NCBI RefSeq assembly: GCF_021869535.1 | Contig: NW_026262659.1 | Span: 2,542,001 to 2,606,000, forward strand | DNA: 64,000 nucleotides | Source of the DNA: Mytilus californianus | Taxonomy: Eukaryota > Mollusca > Bivalvia > Mytilida > Mytilidae | Direction: 5' to 3' | Shown here: one piece after another, positions 34,301 through 49,300 of the stretch | Numbering within the stretch: the stretch's first letter is position 1 | Layout: each line of letters opens with the position of its first letter | Notes under the pieces: generated by a model | What the model saw: the letters and a program-made list of their open reading frames with translations, nothing else | What the model was told of the DNA's origin: nothing | Databases searched by the model: none | Made by a program: the position numbers and the translations under genes

Positions 34301-37300
34301 TAAATAATTCAAAATTTGGTGACTATGTTGAACGCATCTATCCCATCGAACTAGAGATAAAGGATACAAACGATACAGTTAAGTCTGTCTCATATTTTGA
34401 CTTACATCTAGAAAGTGACAATAAGGGTCGGTTGAAAACAAAACTTTACGACAAAAGAGATGATTTCAGATTCCCAATTGTGAACTTTCCATTTCTATGT
34501 AGCAACATTCCAGCAGCGCCTGCATAAGGAGTATATATCTCCCAATTGATAAGATATTCCCTGGCTTGTATTTCCTATCATAGAGGGTTGCTGCTCACAA
34601 GGAAGCTATTAAACCAAAAGTTCCAAATGTTGAAGTTGAAATCATCCCTTCGTTAATTTTACGGACGCCATCACGAGTTGGTTGACCGTTATGGAATATC
34701 CGTTTCACAGATGATATCGGATATGTTCCTAATGTCGTAACTACAATCCCGTTCCCTTTTCACGAATGTGACCTACCGAATAAGACTATTTGCCGGGTTT
34801 GTAATAACATGAGCAACACGACCGGTGCCACATGTGGAGCAGGATCTGCTTACCCTTCCGGAGCACCTGAGATCACCCCCAGTTTTTGGTGGGGTTCGTG
34901 TTGCTTAGTCTTTAGTTTTCTATGTTATGTCTTGTGTACTATTGTTTGTCTGTTTGTCTTTTTCTATTTTAGCCATGACGTTGTCAGTTTATTTTCGATC
35001 TATGAGTTTGAATGTCCCTCTGGTATCTTTCGCCCCTCTTTTTTAAAGGGTTAAAGAACAAATATCGATTTGCATGGTTGTTAAGTTTCATGTTGTTGGT
35101 AAACAAATTTTATCCAGGCGGTACAGACACCCGCTGTTACTCTTTTTCTGTGTGTAAATATTTACGTTATATTTTGTTAATAAAGATAGGTACCGATACA
35201 ATTGTGTGGTTCCGAAATTAGTTTTTTGAATACATATAGCATGTGTCTTGACATTATGTTGGTGAAACGGGGAAATTGCAGAAAGCTTATTTGTGGTAAT
35301 GCTCGATTATTTTTATTTTCTTTTCGATATATGACAATAGCGTAAAAAAGTAACAAACAATTTGTTGTTGACGCTGTTGACTTTTCTGGGTTATGTTCAA
35401 ACGTCCAGTTTTTCACCTACTAGTATACAACTGAAATACAATTAATCGACATATGTATCAAATTGGTACCCTCCCTCCCTCCCTCCGTCCGTCCGTCCGT
35501 CCCGTCCCGTCCCGTCCCGTCCCGTCCCGTCCCATCCATCCATCCATCAATTACCATTCCATCCCATCCCATCCCATCCCATCCCATCCCTCCAGACAGA
35601 CAGACAGACAGGTCTTAGAGTTTATATTCCCTTAGCCGGGGATGTCACATTTTATACTCTTTCTGAAACCTGAATTGCACATATATTACGGATTACCCCT
35701 GCCTTAATGTTTTTCCAATACCAGATATTTGTTTAACATTCACCATGTAGTATAAATATTTTCCGAACACGCAAAGGATTGTGTAATTTGCTGTAAAAAT
35801 AATTCTATCGTGTATGCAATAAATGTAATAACACTTTCAGACATTAACTAAGTATTTGATGTGCAAATCGCGTGATTTTAAATTAAAAACGTATTATTGA
35901 CGGATACACGTCTTTATTTCCATCTGTGAGCCTCTGACGTTCTTTGAGTGTTCTGTATAGCTTAAGACTACGTCACATACGTTGTTGAGATTCAAATTGC
36001 GTTAAAAAAAACATCGTAAATACCTCGCCAGTTTCTTGAATATATACTGACATCTCTGTGTTGTTATCCAATCATAAAAATCCGTAACATACATACAAAC
36101 ATAATTGATAAAAAATAGTCGACTATATTTAATCAGTCAATGTTTCAATTTTCATTGGGTGGATGAATGGATGTTTTTTAACGCCCCGTTGCAAATAAAA
36201 CGCATATTCGGAACGAGAATATGTTGATGTATTATGAATATGAAACTGTCTTGTACTAGAACGACACGTTTAGCCGGATTTTCAACGTGCTACTTTACAA
36301 GGTAACAGTCCGCATGAAGACATGTGATGCTACCCAGACGCATTTTAATGACTCCGGACCGGAGTGTGGAATTTGTGAAATGAAATGAATTATAACGACT
36401 GTAAACATATTAATTTCTGTCCTGTCAATTTTAATTATTTTCTAATCTTAAACTGGAATATGGTCTGTATAAAACAAGTATTCCGCTGTGTTAAAAGTAC
36501 TAGACTATGTGTACATGGAAATATATGCTACTTCCTACAGAATATTTGTTTTTAGTCAAACATGTCATTATCGTATATTGAGTAAACTACTCAAATTGCT
36601 CCAAATTGCGATATCTTCGTGTAGTTTTACTTCTGTCGTCTGTAGTGTTTGAAAAAATATTATAAAATGTGTTCGAACCTTAAACTACACATACGGAGTT
36701 ATGATACTTTGGCAGGTGTAATTGTAAAATAGCCATGTAATTGCCACGTTTCTTTGAATATTTTATGAATAATTCATTTTATTACCTGTTGAATACTGGC
36801 ACGTGAAATCGAATCGTTAAAGACAAACATATCAAACAACGCCAAAATTACTGTAGGAAGAAAATGAAAGAAGAAATTTTAAGTTATTTTTTTCTAAGCT
36901 TACAAAACGTTTTTTGTCATATTTGGATACAATAAAAGAGAGGTATGGTTAAAAGTATATAAAGTATGTTAATAAAAAATGTAGATCAAATATGACCATG
37001 CCAGCACAAGTGACTGCTTTAAAGAATTTGAAACATCCCCTAGTTTTTGTATCATGTCAGTTTGTGAACTAAGTCTCATTCCTGTTACTATTTCTGGCTG
37101 CCGAATTCTGAAAGGAACAACATTTTGAATTTATCAAAGAAATCCCCCCCCCCCCCCAAAAAAAAAAAAACCAAAAAAAAACAACTGGAATTTCATAAAA
37201 TATTTTAATTCTTGATAATTTCGTAAATTCTTATTTCTAGATAAACAGAAAACAGATTGAAATGAGATTGGCAATACATTTTAAGTAAGACTAATATAGA

Positions 37301-40300
37301 TATATTTCATTTAAAATAAAATATCTTTTACAGTAATTAAGATATCTCATATATTAAATAAGATATCTCATTCATTAAATAAGATATCTTAATTATTAAA
37401 TAAGGTATCTCATTTATTAAATAAGATATCTTAATTATTAAATAAGATATCATAATTATTAAATGAGATATCTTATATATATATTAAATAAGATATCTTA
37501 TATATTAAATAAGATATCTAATTTATCAAATAAGATATCTTAATCATTAAATAAGATATCTTATATATATATTAAATAAGATATCTGATATATTAAATAA
37601 GATATCTAATATATATCTCATATATTAAATAAGAATCTACAAAACAATAAACAATTATGATTAACTCTTTTTGATATTAAAATGTTCTTTGCTGGTAGTA
37701 AACTGTTTTTTTCATATCATTGCCATTTTTCCTGCTTGAAGCACTTAAACCAATTTCATTCATATTGATAGGGAGCAAGGAATTGCTTTGTTTTTTTTTC
37801 GTTTATTGTGAAATGATCATTTACAACCTCCGTGGAAATGCACATACCCCCCCCCCCCCCCCCCATTTTTAGTAATTTGTATGTCAACAACAAGCACTTC
37901 CATTTAATACAGCCGTGAATAAATGTTTGCCAATAAAATTTAAGGCTTAATTGGATATATTATTGTCTAGTGAGTGGTGAAGGACACTTAATTTGTTATT
38001 CTACTCGGAGGTGTGCCTACACTGCCAGAATCTATAATACAGATACAGATACAAATTAACAATCTGATTTGCTGTTGATTTTATGATTGGTCAATCTTTT
38101 TTCCAACATAAAGGGATACTTTATTTCAAGTCTTAAAAGGATAGGAAGATATCTTATTTAGTTATTAAGATATCTTATTTAGTTTAAAAGATATCGTATT
38201 AAGTTTATAAGATATTTTTATAAGAAATTAAATAAAAGATATCTTATATAGTTTATAAGATATCTTATAAACTTAATAAGATATCTTTTAAACTAAATAA
38301 GATATCTTATATGTTAAATAAGATATTTTTTTAACCAGTTTAATAAGATATCTTATTTAATTATCAAGATATCTCAATTCATTTATAAGATATCTTATTT
38401 AATTATAAAGACATCTGATTTAACTTAATAAGATATCTTGAAAGTGAATAAATATAAAAACGGCTTGCCATATATAAGATATATAGGTACTGACCTTAGA
38501 ATTATGTTATATTGTTTTAATGAAAAGCTCTATCCGATGGTATGTTATTAATAGTTTCAACACTGTCTTGTCACGGTCTAAGTGCAGTTTCAGAAGCTTA
38601 GCACAATCAGAGACATGTCTCTGGTGCACTGATGTGGTCTTGGTGTTCAGACACACAACTCTTTAAAGTAAATTATAGGGTTTGATTATATTTCAAAAGC
38701 TAAGAAAATAGACACTTTTTAAAAAAAAAATAACTCGCACGGCAATGATTATTTATTGCCCAGAAGTATTATTTCGTTTTTTGGAGAAAGTATCGAAAGA
38801 TATCGAAATTAACGAAATGAATAATCTGGCATAACAGATACTTATATTCGGCGTTGATCGTTCCTGATGAAGGTAAATAAAGAAAAGTGCTTCGGATGCA
38901 TGAAAGTTATAACGTGTTGTTATCCTTTTTAGCTCACCTGTCCTGAAAGGCCAAGTGAGATTTTCTCATCACTTGGCGTTCGTCGTCCGTCGTCGTCGTC
39001 GTCGTCCGTCGTCCGTTAACTTTTACAAAAATCTTCTTCTCTGAAACTACTGGGCCAAATTTAACCACACTTGGCCACAATCATTATTGGGGCATCTAGT
39101 TTAAGAAATGTGTCCGGCGACCCCACCTGCCAACCAACATGACCGCCATGGCTAAAAATAGAACATAGGGGTAAAATGCAGTTTTTAACTGGATTTTCGA
39201 AAATTTCAAGGAGAAATCGGTTATTGATTTGGGGATGTACGGCGGGCGGGCGGGCGGCTGCCAAACCGTTCATTGACATGAAACCGCTTTGAAGAATTTT
39301 TTTAAAAATTTAGATATGTTGTTTCCTGTGACTAAATGAAGGTCAAGTTCAATTTTCATGATTTTAGCTTTTCTCGTTGTTGAGTAATTTCCCTTTCCAA
39401 TAGTCAAAAGTGGTACTTATTATGTGATTGAGTTATTTCCCTTTGAACAGAAATGGTTAATTATATATATAAAGTTTGATTACACTTACAGATAAGTTTT
39501 ATAGATTTTTAAAAGACATTGTATGAATGATAAATGACATTTTTGATTTTTTTTTTCTTTTCTTTGGTAAATTGTTTGAAGAATTTTGTGGTAGGTTTGT
39601 TTGTTAATCTGTATAAACTAATTTTCTGAATGCTATATATATATTTTTTTTTATGAAGTGAACTCCTTTAAAAACTAAGCTTATATTGTCTATTAATAAA
39701 CATATATTTAGATTCTGATTTTGGTTTAATTTCATCAAAAGTTGAATTCTTGGGGTTCTTTGATATGCTGATTCTAACAATGTTTTAGTGGTTGAATCAT
39801 ATCTAATTTTATTGATTATAATTTGAAAATAGATATCTAATTTTAGAGAACTATGTGTTTATAATTTATTCAGTTTGTCATTTTGAGTTATTTCCCTTTG
39901 AACAGAAAATTATATGGATAAAATTAAACTGTGTTTCATTTCAACATAAATCAAATATATATAGGGTTCTTTCAAATGCTGAATCTAAACCTGTATTCAA
40001 ATATGAGATTTTTGGGCCCAGTTTTCAAGTTGGTCTAAATCAGGGTCCAATATTAAACTTTGTTTGATTCAACAAAAATTTATGGGGTTCTTTGAAATGC
40101 TGAAACTTGCCATGTATTTAGAGATTTTGGATTGTGGGCTCCTTTATCAAATTGGTCCACATTGAGGTCCAAAGGGTCCTAAATTAAACTTTTGTTTGAT
40201 TTCATCAAAAATTGAATTCTTGGGGTTCTTTGATATGCTGATTCTAACAATGCACTTACATTTTGGATATTGGACAATAATAGGTAAATGTCCAATTTCA

Positions 40301-43300
40301 AATTTTTCAGTTCTTTGACCACATTCATTTTGTGTCACAAACCTATGCTGTGTCAAATATCCAATCACAATCCAAATTCAGAGCTGTTTTAAGCTTAAAT
40401 GTAGTGTCCATACTTGCTCAACTGTTCAGGGTTCGACCTCTGCAGGAAATCCGGTTTGCTGTCACTCTGACAGCCTCTTGTTGGTTTATATCTCTGCAAC
40501 TAAAGCTTTTACAGCAAGAACGACGGGTAAAAATGTTCATTAGGTTTAGATTTATCTGCCCTGAAATTTTCAGACAAATCAGACAACCCGTTGTTGGGTT
40601 GCTGCCCCTGAATTAATAATTTTAAGGAAATTTTGCAGTTTTTGGTTATTATCTTGAATATTATTATAGATGGAGATAAACTGTAAACAGCAATAATGTT
40701 CAGCAAAGTAAAATCTACAAATAAGACAACATGACCAAAATTGTCAACTGACCCCTTAAGGAGTTATTGCCCTTGATAGTCAGTATTTAACAATTTTCGT
40801 AAATTTTTGTAAAAAACTTGGTCACAGTCATAATTAGGGTTTCTAGTTAAAAAGATGTGTCATATGACCCCGCTTGCCAACCAACATGGCCGCCATAGCT
40901 AAAAATAGAACATAGGGGTAAAATGCAAGTTGTGTCTATTATCTTGAAAACTGCTATGAATAGAGAAAATCTAACAGGGGCAAAAATGTTTAGAATGTTG
41001 AGATCTACCTAAAGTCTCTTTAAGTCAAAACAGTCATTTGACTTCTTATATATATAGGAGTTATTGCCCTTTTTTTAATTTTTGCATATCATTTTGAAAA
41101 CAATTACAGATATTTAGAAACTTAAATAAGCAAAAATTATCAGTTCAACAAGATCTCCAAAAAAGTCATATTATTGAGTTATTGCCCTTTTATGACGATT
41201 TCTACCAAATTCTGCTGTTTTAAGCTGATATCTTAAAAAGTATGATAGATAGAAAGAAACTGTAATAGGAATAAATGATCAGCAAGACAAGATCTACAAA
41301 TTAATTAGTATTGAAATGTCAACAGAGTATTTTTGAAGTTTCACTTGAAATGTGTGTTTTAACCTTGAAAACTTTAAATGATAAATGGGTTGAAAGCAGT
41401 TAAAATAAACGAAAGATTAGAATTTGATCCACACAGATTCCTTTTAAAAAAAGTGTTATTGTTGCATTGTTTCATGCATCAATTGTAAACAAAAATATCA
41501 GGTGAGCGACACAGGCTCCTTGGAGCCATTAGCTTGTTGTTGTTACGTTTAGAAATTGCAATAACTTCTTTTCAATGACGAAACACAGTTTCCATACACA
41601 TTTGATTCAGGAAAAGGACTGCATTTTTTAAGAGGTTAACTGCGCCATTTTGTCTTTAAGTGTAGAACAAACATGTTTTGTGATAATCGATTGCACAGTA
41701 AAGCGAGTCCTCCAAACTACACAATATCCAATTATTGTAAATCTGTTATAATACGGTAACTGTTACAACCCTTATTTAGAATACATGTATAAATTCTTTA
41801 TCATAAAATACAGGCGTCATAAACTAAACGTGAAAATGAAAAAAAAAATGTAATATACAGCTAATAAGGAGATAAATACATAAATTAACACAGATAAGAA
41901 AAATAAAACCAGAAACAGATGTAGAAGAATAATTTATGTCCTCAACAAAACAAAGTAACAAAACTTTTACATATATTAATTCCCTAATATCTTAAAAAAA
42001 CTAACAGAAATAAAAATTCCAACAAATGATTTTACGTTAAATTAATCAAAAGTTACGTTTTTAATACATGATTCAATCAGGTAGCTTTATTGACTTTTCA
42101 CCACAAAAATTCTATGACAGCAGTGAAACTCTGGACCATTATGATGTTTTGAAGATATATATATCTACAGATATGATCAAAGTATATGTATCAAATTTGA
42201 AGATTTTTACCAGGTCTCATCATATGTTGACTAGTCACTCAAACAAAGTTTTGTTCAGGTGGCTAACAGGAATTATTACAAAATTGCCAGTGGTTACAAC
42301 ACATAAATATTAATGATCACAAAGTCTTCCTATTGGTCCAGCTATTTTATAGACTGTCTAATGAAACTTTCAGAACTATGATATGTCTGTGTAACTGTTA
42401 CTACAAAGAGAGAGTTACATATACATTGTATTGTTGCACACTAAGAAGAACACCCAGTCATCAGAACCTTTTTGCAACAAGTTATATAAAGATAGTTCAA
42501 ATTCATAATGATGATACGTTGTGCAGAAAAAAGAAATATGTTAGTATGTATACTTGACAATCCAAGAGCAAAGTTAAATTGTACTAAAGAGAATTATTAA
42601 TCTAAAGGCAGCAGTTTTTTTTTTATTATGGATTTAAATTTTCTTATTTACTTAATATATTTTTGTCAGTGTTTTTTACATCTTAGAAGTGGAGAATATA
42701 AAATATTATAAGAATACAGATAAAATATTTGCATAAAATGTATTGTACCCCGTAAAATTATTGTAAAATTTGTTGGTTTATCTATATTAGTGCATAATAC
42801 TGGAGTCTGCTCATTTGAGATTGCATTAAGAGACATTTTAAAGCAACTGAACATGAATTATAGTTTAGTAGGACTAAAGAATTCCTGCATCTCTTTATTT
42901 CAAATAAACCATGCATGAAAAGAGAAATATAAAAAATGGACAACATCTATCCAGAAGCATTGTTTTAAAACTATGTAAAATGGTTTTATTTAAATTTTCA
43001 CAATTTTTTTTTATAAATGAATGAGAATCTCTCAGTCTGATGTTGCATTTCTCAAATTGGGGTTTGTCTGTTCCACCAAGCATCATGGGTTTGGTCTATT
43101 GTTGGCGACTGCTAGTCTTTTTCTAGATATTTTGTATGTGCTGTTATGTTTGGAATGTTGTCTCCTGGACATTTATTCCATATTACAGTATTATTCATCT
43201 TGCAGTTCATGTGTAGTATTGACTCTTTATGTTCATGTGCATATCTAGTTCGAGCCATACAATATTTTTGGTAGATACATTTGTTTTTTCATTTTTTGTA

Positions 43301-46300
43301 TTTCTTCTATACATTTTTTTCAATAGGAAAATGTTGGGCAAGATGATATAATCTCCTGTTTAACAAGGTCATATTTGTCCTGCAAAAAATTGGCCATTTT
43401 TTCCGTCAAAATTTACAACGCCACCCACGCAAACATAAATATTTTTTTAGAACCGCATAGTTTGGATGTCATCCACACATATTTTGGTAGGAAGAAGGCA
43501 TACAAGGGAGAGAGGGTACTTGGAGGTGTTATAAGTTTTATACAATAACATATTATTTTGGACAAAAATTGCAAAGAATTGGCCAGTCCACCTTATAAAG
43601 GACATATTTTTTGCAAGGAACGAGATTCGAGTTAAGCAATATCTTCAGGTGGTGCAACCGGTTGCCACCAACCAGTTCATGTTTCAGTGTTGGGTGGAGA
43701 TTTGGTCTGGGATCTTAGTTCAGGCCATAAATTATTATTGGTCATGTTGGTAACTTTATATTTCGTAAACAATTCTTTTTTCAACAGGCAACGGTTTGGC
43801 AAGCTGATATACTTTCCTGTGTACCAAGGTCAGATTTTTCAGCAAAATAAGGCTTATTTTTGTTATAGAAATATGTCTGCATCCATATAAACAGAGAGAT
43901 AATTTCGTGATGGGGTGTTTCGTGGTCTTAACCTTCCGCTAGTTTACAGACACATTTAACCTTTATTTCCGTGATTACTTCCATTATTTATTTCAAAACC
44001 ACACTGGCTTTCTAATAAAGTCAATTCTTTACCTTTAAATGTATCAATGAGATCTTTCAGACCGTTGTTCTCCATAGAATAGCAGGATCGGGAAGATAAC
44101 TCTGACTTCCAAGAAAAAACTCTTCCTGCTTCCGGCTCATCGCGTTTGACAAGAACACAAACGGACGCTTAAAAGTAGTGGTCTGCCAACTTTATTTACA
44201 AGGACGACATTTGCAGAAGAATCTCCCTTCATAATAAGGGGTACACTATGTATTACCTATCATTCAAATCCCTCCCTCCCCACCAACAAAAATGAATTTT
44301 AATCGGGACCACCACCTCCAGAATACAATTATGTTGATATCCCCCCACCTATGAAAAAAAAAAAAAAAATATCGTCGGCGTTCCACCCCTACTAAGTAAA
44401 TTTTACTGGAATAGCCCTAAGAAAACTAAAAAGATATATATATATTGCATCAATACTAGGCCAACTACATAAGCATTTTTTGTAATATAATAAACAATAA
44501 AATTACACCACCCTAGATTGTTTCTAGTATTAATAAATCAGTTTTTGTGCAGAGTGACACCTGCTGATCCAACTAAAAAAGCTATTGTGGCATATGACAA
44601 CCTAATACATAGTGGCTTTAAACCATACACCACTGTATGACACCATTATTCTGATGAAAATGTACCTGCATAAGTTGAAACCATTCATCAATGTATGGAG
44701 AAGTTTACAGACGTTAACTACTATAGATCACTGTACATCATGCGACAATGAGCAAACCCCATACCGCATAGTAAGCATTAAAAGGCCCGGAAATGACAAA
44801 TGTAAAAAAAAATCCAACAAATAAACTAGCTGCCTGTTCTATGTGCAAAACAATAATGAAAACAAATATGATATACACCAATAAACCATTGAATTAATGG
44901 CTCTTGGAAATCACTTACAGAATGTGGCGGAGTAAAACATGTTTGCTGGCGCAAAAGTCCTTCCCTAACCCAGAGCAGTGTAAAAGCATTTACTCGGACA
45001 TTGCATTTTTAAAAGTAAATACAAATGTAGTTAATAACTTTTGAAAACAAATGTACAATGTGTACTGGTTGAGAAAAGTGTGTAAAGGAAAACAGTACAA
45101 TACAAAAAAAGTTTGATACTTGAGATATAACAATCTGTGATAAACAATTAAACCAACTCTTCCACAATTTTCATTTTTACTTTTGCTTTTATTTTTGATT
45201 AACTGCCTATAGCGTTCACAGTTTATATCGATTTTGTAAGAATTATATTCTGCATTTTATGGATCGTTTATATTCATTTTTATTCTGGCTTGTTTGATAT
45301 TAAGTACTCCCAGTTCTTTTCTGGCCAGGATTAAAAGAGTAAAAGATTAATGACATTTTTTGTTTTTGAACCTGACTTTATACACATGAAATATATCAAA
45401 CGAGCCGGATTTGGCGAGCTGATATTCGAGCAGGAGAAGTCAGTATCAACACATAAAATGGCATAATTATTTTAATCGGCAGTTTGTTTTAAAAAATGTT
45501 CCTATTGACAGAATATGGAAACATGAATCGGCAACAAAAAAAATCTTGTTCACGTACAAATGCGACTGTATTAATAAGGTCGCGTGCACTAAAAAGAGAT
45601 ATTGACCAGTGTATGTAATGTGGAAATCCTATAATGTCATTTTTACTGTATCCGTGATGAATTTCTGATGTAGAATGATAAATAAACAGACGACAAATTC
45701 AAGATTTTTGAATAATATAAGCAATAATGTATAATGTGTACTGTTTTTATAAATTCATGTTATAGGTATGAGATGCGGACGGGTTTTCATCGCGCCTAAA
45801 TATTAAGAATAGTTCACGAACAGAGCGTGCAAGAGATTTAAAAGTAGCAGTTAAGTTTCATTTGCAGAAAAATGTACCTTTTAACATAATTATTAATGTT
45901 GTTTAACTTAAAACAGGTTTTGTTATTCAGCTTGTTGATATTGAATCAAACTCCACTATGCGGTTTTCGTTATGCGATTCATGTTTACTGTCGAATAATG
46001 ATACTAAACTTTCATTTTCACTATAGGGCGATTCATTTCTATTATATATGCGATGCATTTTCACAGAAGGAAATTAATTCATTTTCATTATATAAAGTCT
46101 TAATTCAGCCGACTCTCTAACAAAATTTATGAGGTCAGAAGGATTAATTATATATGCATACTTAGTGAGTGAAAGTCTGAGGTAATATATCAATAAATTC
46201 CTTAAACATGGTATTTATTGCTAATATAGTCAATTCTGTTTTCTCAAATAATTTGTCCTGATCTATATGTAGGATAAAATTTATTCTTTCCTATGACACG

Positions 46301-49300
46301 TCATCATTAAATACATATATCTTGGACAGTTAAGCCAATCCACGTCACCGGAAAAGCAAAGTTTCTGTTTCGGTCTAAATCTACATCGCATACTAATAAA
46401 TTAAACGTAATGAGAGCTAATTTCCTAATGCTTGTAGTTAAAAGGTGTGGTTGGCCTTGATTGTGTAAATGTTGCCTAAGCATTGTAATTAAGATTGAGC
46501 AAACGTTTATACAAACAAAGCAAGCAAGCCAACCAAACCTTCAAACTACAAGCGTTAGGAAAATAGCTCTAATGGATGCATTTGAGATAACAAAGAGCAT
46601 TCACAAAACGATCTTCATTTCACGATTGAATGAGTGGAAACGTTTTCAACTTGCACAAACAATTGACGCTTGGATGACTGGATAATTGATATTTATCATG
46701 CCATTGTGTATAAATCTTATACAGTAAAGAAAGTTCGAGCAGTCGAGTCACCTTAAATATGCTTGAATTTCATATAAGTCGGTGTTACAAATAAGCCAAT
46801 ACGCAATTGTTAGAATACAAAGAAATATTGAAAACAGTTTATTTTTACATGTTTAAATGGTTCTATACCACGGGGTATAAGCGCCGTACAGTTGATATTC
46901 CGGACGTTAATAGCTACATCGCGAAGCAATGTTGGTAGATATACCGTTCTTATATTTACACCAAATACTAATTGACTAACTGTTCAGTTAAGTATTCAAT
47001 GTTTATGAAAACAAAGTTTACTGCTCCTGGCAGCATTGTATATCATTTATATTACATGAACACCATGTGACTATTTTAAATAGACAGGTCTGTGAATTAC
47101 TTTTAAACATCGCGAAACAAACACTATGTGTAACTCAAACTTGATTAAACTACAAATAGAGCATAGTTGGTTGGCTCTTTCACTAAATGCGACCGTGTAT
47201 TTTGTGCTTTATTGTTGTTAAAATACATAATATGAATGAGAAAACCCGTTGTTTTCATTTTATTTGAAGACATTTACTTGAAAAACTGACCTCAGAATTT
47301 TGACACTGTACGATTCATTCTCTTTGTAGTTTGTTTTCTTTCTTTAGTACCGTTCGTTGTACATTCTTGCACTGTTCGTTGTGCAAAAGCCTATCAATAC
47401 GGTAGAAATATGTATGACACGGCGTGACAAATGTGCAAAGCTTTTTTAAGCGAGTTATAAAACTTTTCAAAGAAAATTCGTCGTAGAAAAACGTTATATT
47501 CATGGATGTTCTGCCCCAGTTAATTTTCGGATCCATGACAAGCTAATAGCAAACTCACCAACAATATTTGAATATTCATGATATGAACGTGGTTATACCC
47601 GTGTATATTCAAGTAAGCATCTACGACTAGCTTGCATTTCAAATTGTAAATATCATCAATATTAAAGTCTTTTAAAAACTATTTTCAGTTGTTGTATGTC
47701 GAATAATCATAAAAAACGACAATGAAAATTCATCGCGCTTCCAAAAATTCCACATCAGAAATGATTGCACTTACAGTGATAATTCATCGCATCTATAGTT
47801 AAAATGAATCGCATTCAGTAATCAATATTATGGATTCTGCTGCTTAAATAACACTTTTTTGGACTTTAATCCTGTTATTATACATTAAAAAAGTTATATT
47901 CTAATGAAATTCTGTTAAAACATACATTCAAATCTATTATTTTGTATTTTCAAAAAGTAAACAAACGCAGTTTTTCCCATCATCCTTTATTCTACAATAG
48001 ACATACTCGCATACAACAGTGAAAATGAACTAACTGGATTCGCACTTTATATACACGGTTGACGGAGATGGAATACATTACGTCATCGTCTGCTAATTCC
48101 GAGCATCACGTTCCTTCTGCGATCTTACAGAATATTAGGCAGTAGAATCAAAGGTGAAATGTACAAATTGAGAGTAATTTCTTTACCCGCCCCTCGAAAA
48201 AATCAATCTGTCGTCCCCGTCCCATAACATTCTTGTTTGAAGCCCTGTGATAAGAAGTCAAGGTAATTTAGAGTTGACTTCTTTTCGACTGCAGCTCAAC
48301 AACATAAAAAAAAAATATATATCCGTAGGTCTGATTACGTTCTATACAAAATTTCAGGTTCTTAAAACATAATAAATACTACTAAGAGCTGCCAGCGATG
48401 CCAAATTCATTAAATGACGCAAACCATAAAGATTAAACCAAAAAAGCAAAAATTTACGTGCCGTCATCATTTCCGCTTTGTCTGCAAGTATTATGGTCTG
48501 CTCAGTAAAAAGTATACCCTAAAGGGTGGGGGATTACTTCAGTTTTCCGTTAAAAATTGGTACAGAAGTGCGGCTTGAATGTGACCCCCCCCCCCCCCCC
48601 CATTCATATATTAATGCATAAAATCTTGAGCCTACTCATATATGGGGGTGGTTCTGAGCACGAAAACACCTGAAATCAGATGCGGATTGACCTTACACTG
48701 AAACACTTTGTGATACACATTCCCTTGACGCAATTTAACAACAGATTTTTACACGTCAAGAGCTTTTCCTTCCGGGAACCGCAGCAATTCAACATGAAAA
48801 GGCTGGAAAGTGACCCCCCCCCCCCCCCCATTCATATTAATGCATACAATTTTCAGCCCACTCATATATAGGGGTTGTTCTGAGCACGGAAACACTTGAA
48901 ATCAGGTGCGGATCCAGGATTTGAGGGGGGCGCAAAAAATATTGTTCCACCTAGAGGAGCGTGGTGCGAAATCCATTTGGGTAAAAATGCCAAAATTAAA
49001 CCAGGGTTCTAATAGAATGGTGCAAACAAGATATTTCATCAACAAAAAAACATGTGATCAAGACTGGTAAATTAGCAACAAATGATCAAGTTAAGATATC
49101 CTATGATTAGATCACAAACGCCAATAGTTTCTGTCGGGAAGACTATTCTTTTGGGTGTCATATTGAGTGGTGGTATTTCGTCTGTGACACGCTTCAAAAA
49201 GATTTAAGATCTTAATATCGCCTTACACCAAAACTATATATCTTCAAATTATGAACCAAAGTATATTTCGCGGGTCTTTTCTAGTATTCATTATTTAAGA

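Noticed and set aside
34809-35054. 81-codon frame with Cys and hydrophobic residues
   Set aside because: It is a translation of the repetitive Penelope-type tail found five times in the window.
37340-38445. CRISPR-like regular arrays
   Set aside because: The units are contiguous with no unique spacers, the unit is AT-rich and palindromic, and the context is a eukaryotic intron.
42068-42557. Two adjacent + frames of 74-81 codons
   Set aside because: Different frames, no recognised motif, no splice or poly(A) context.
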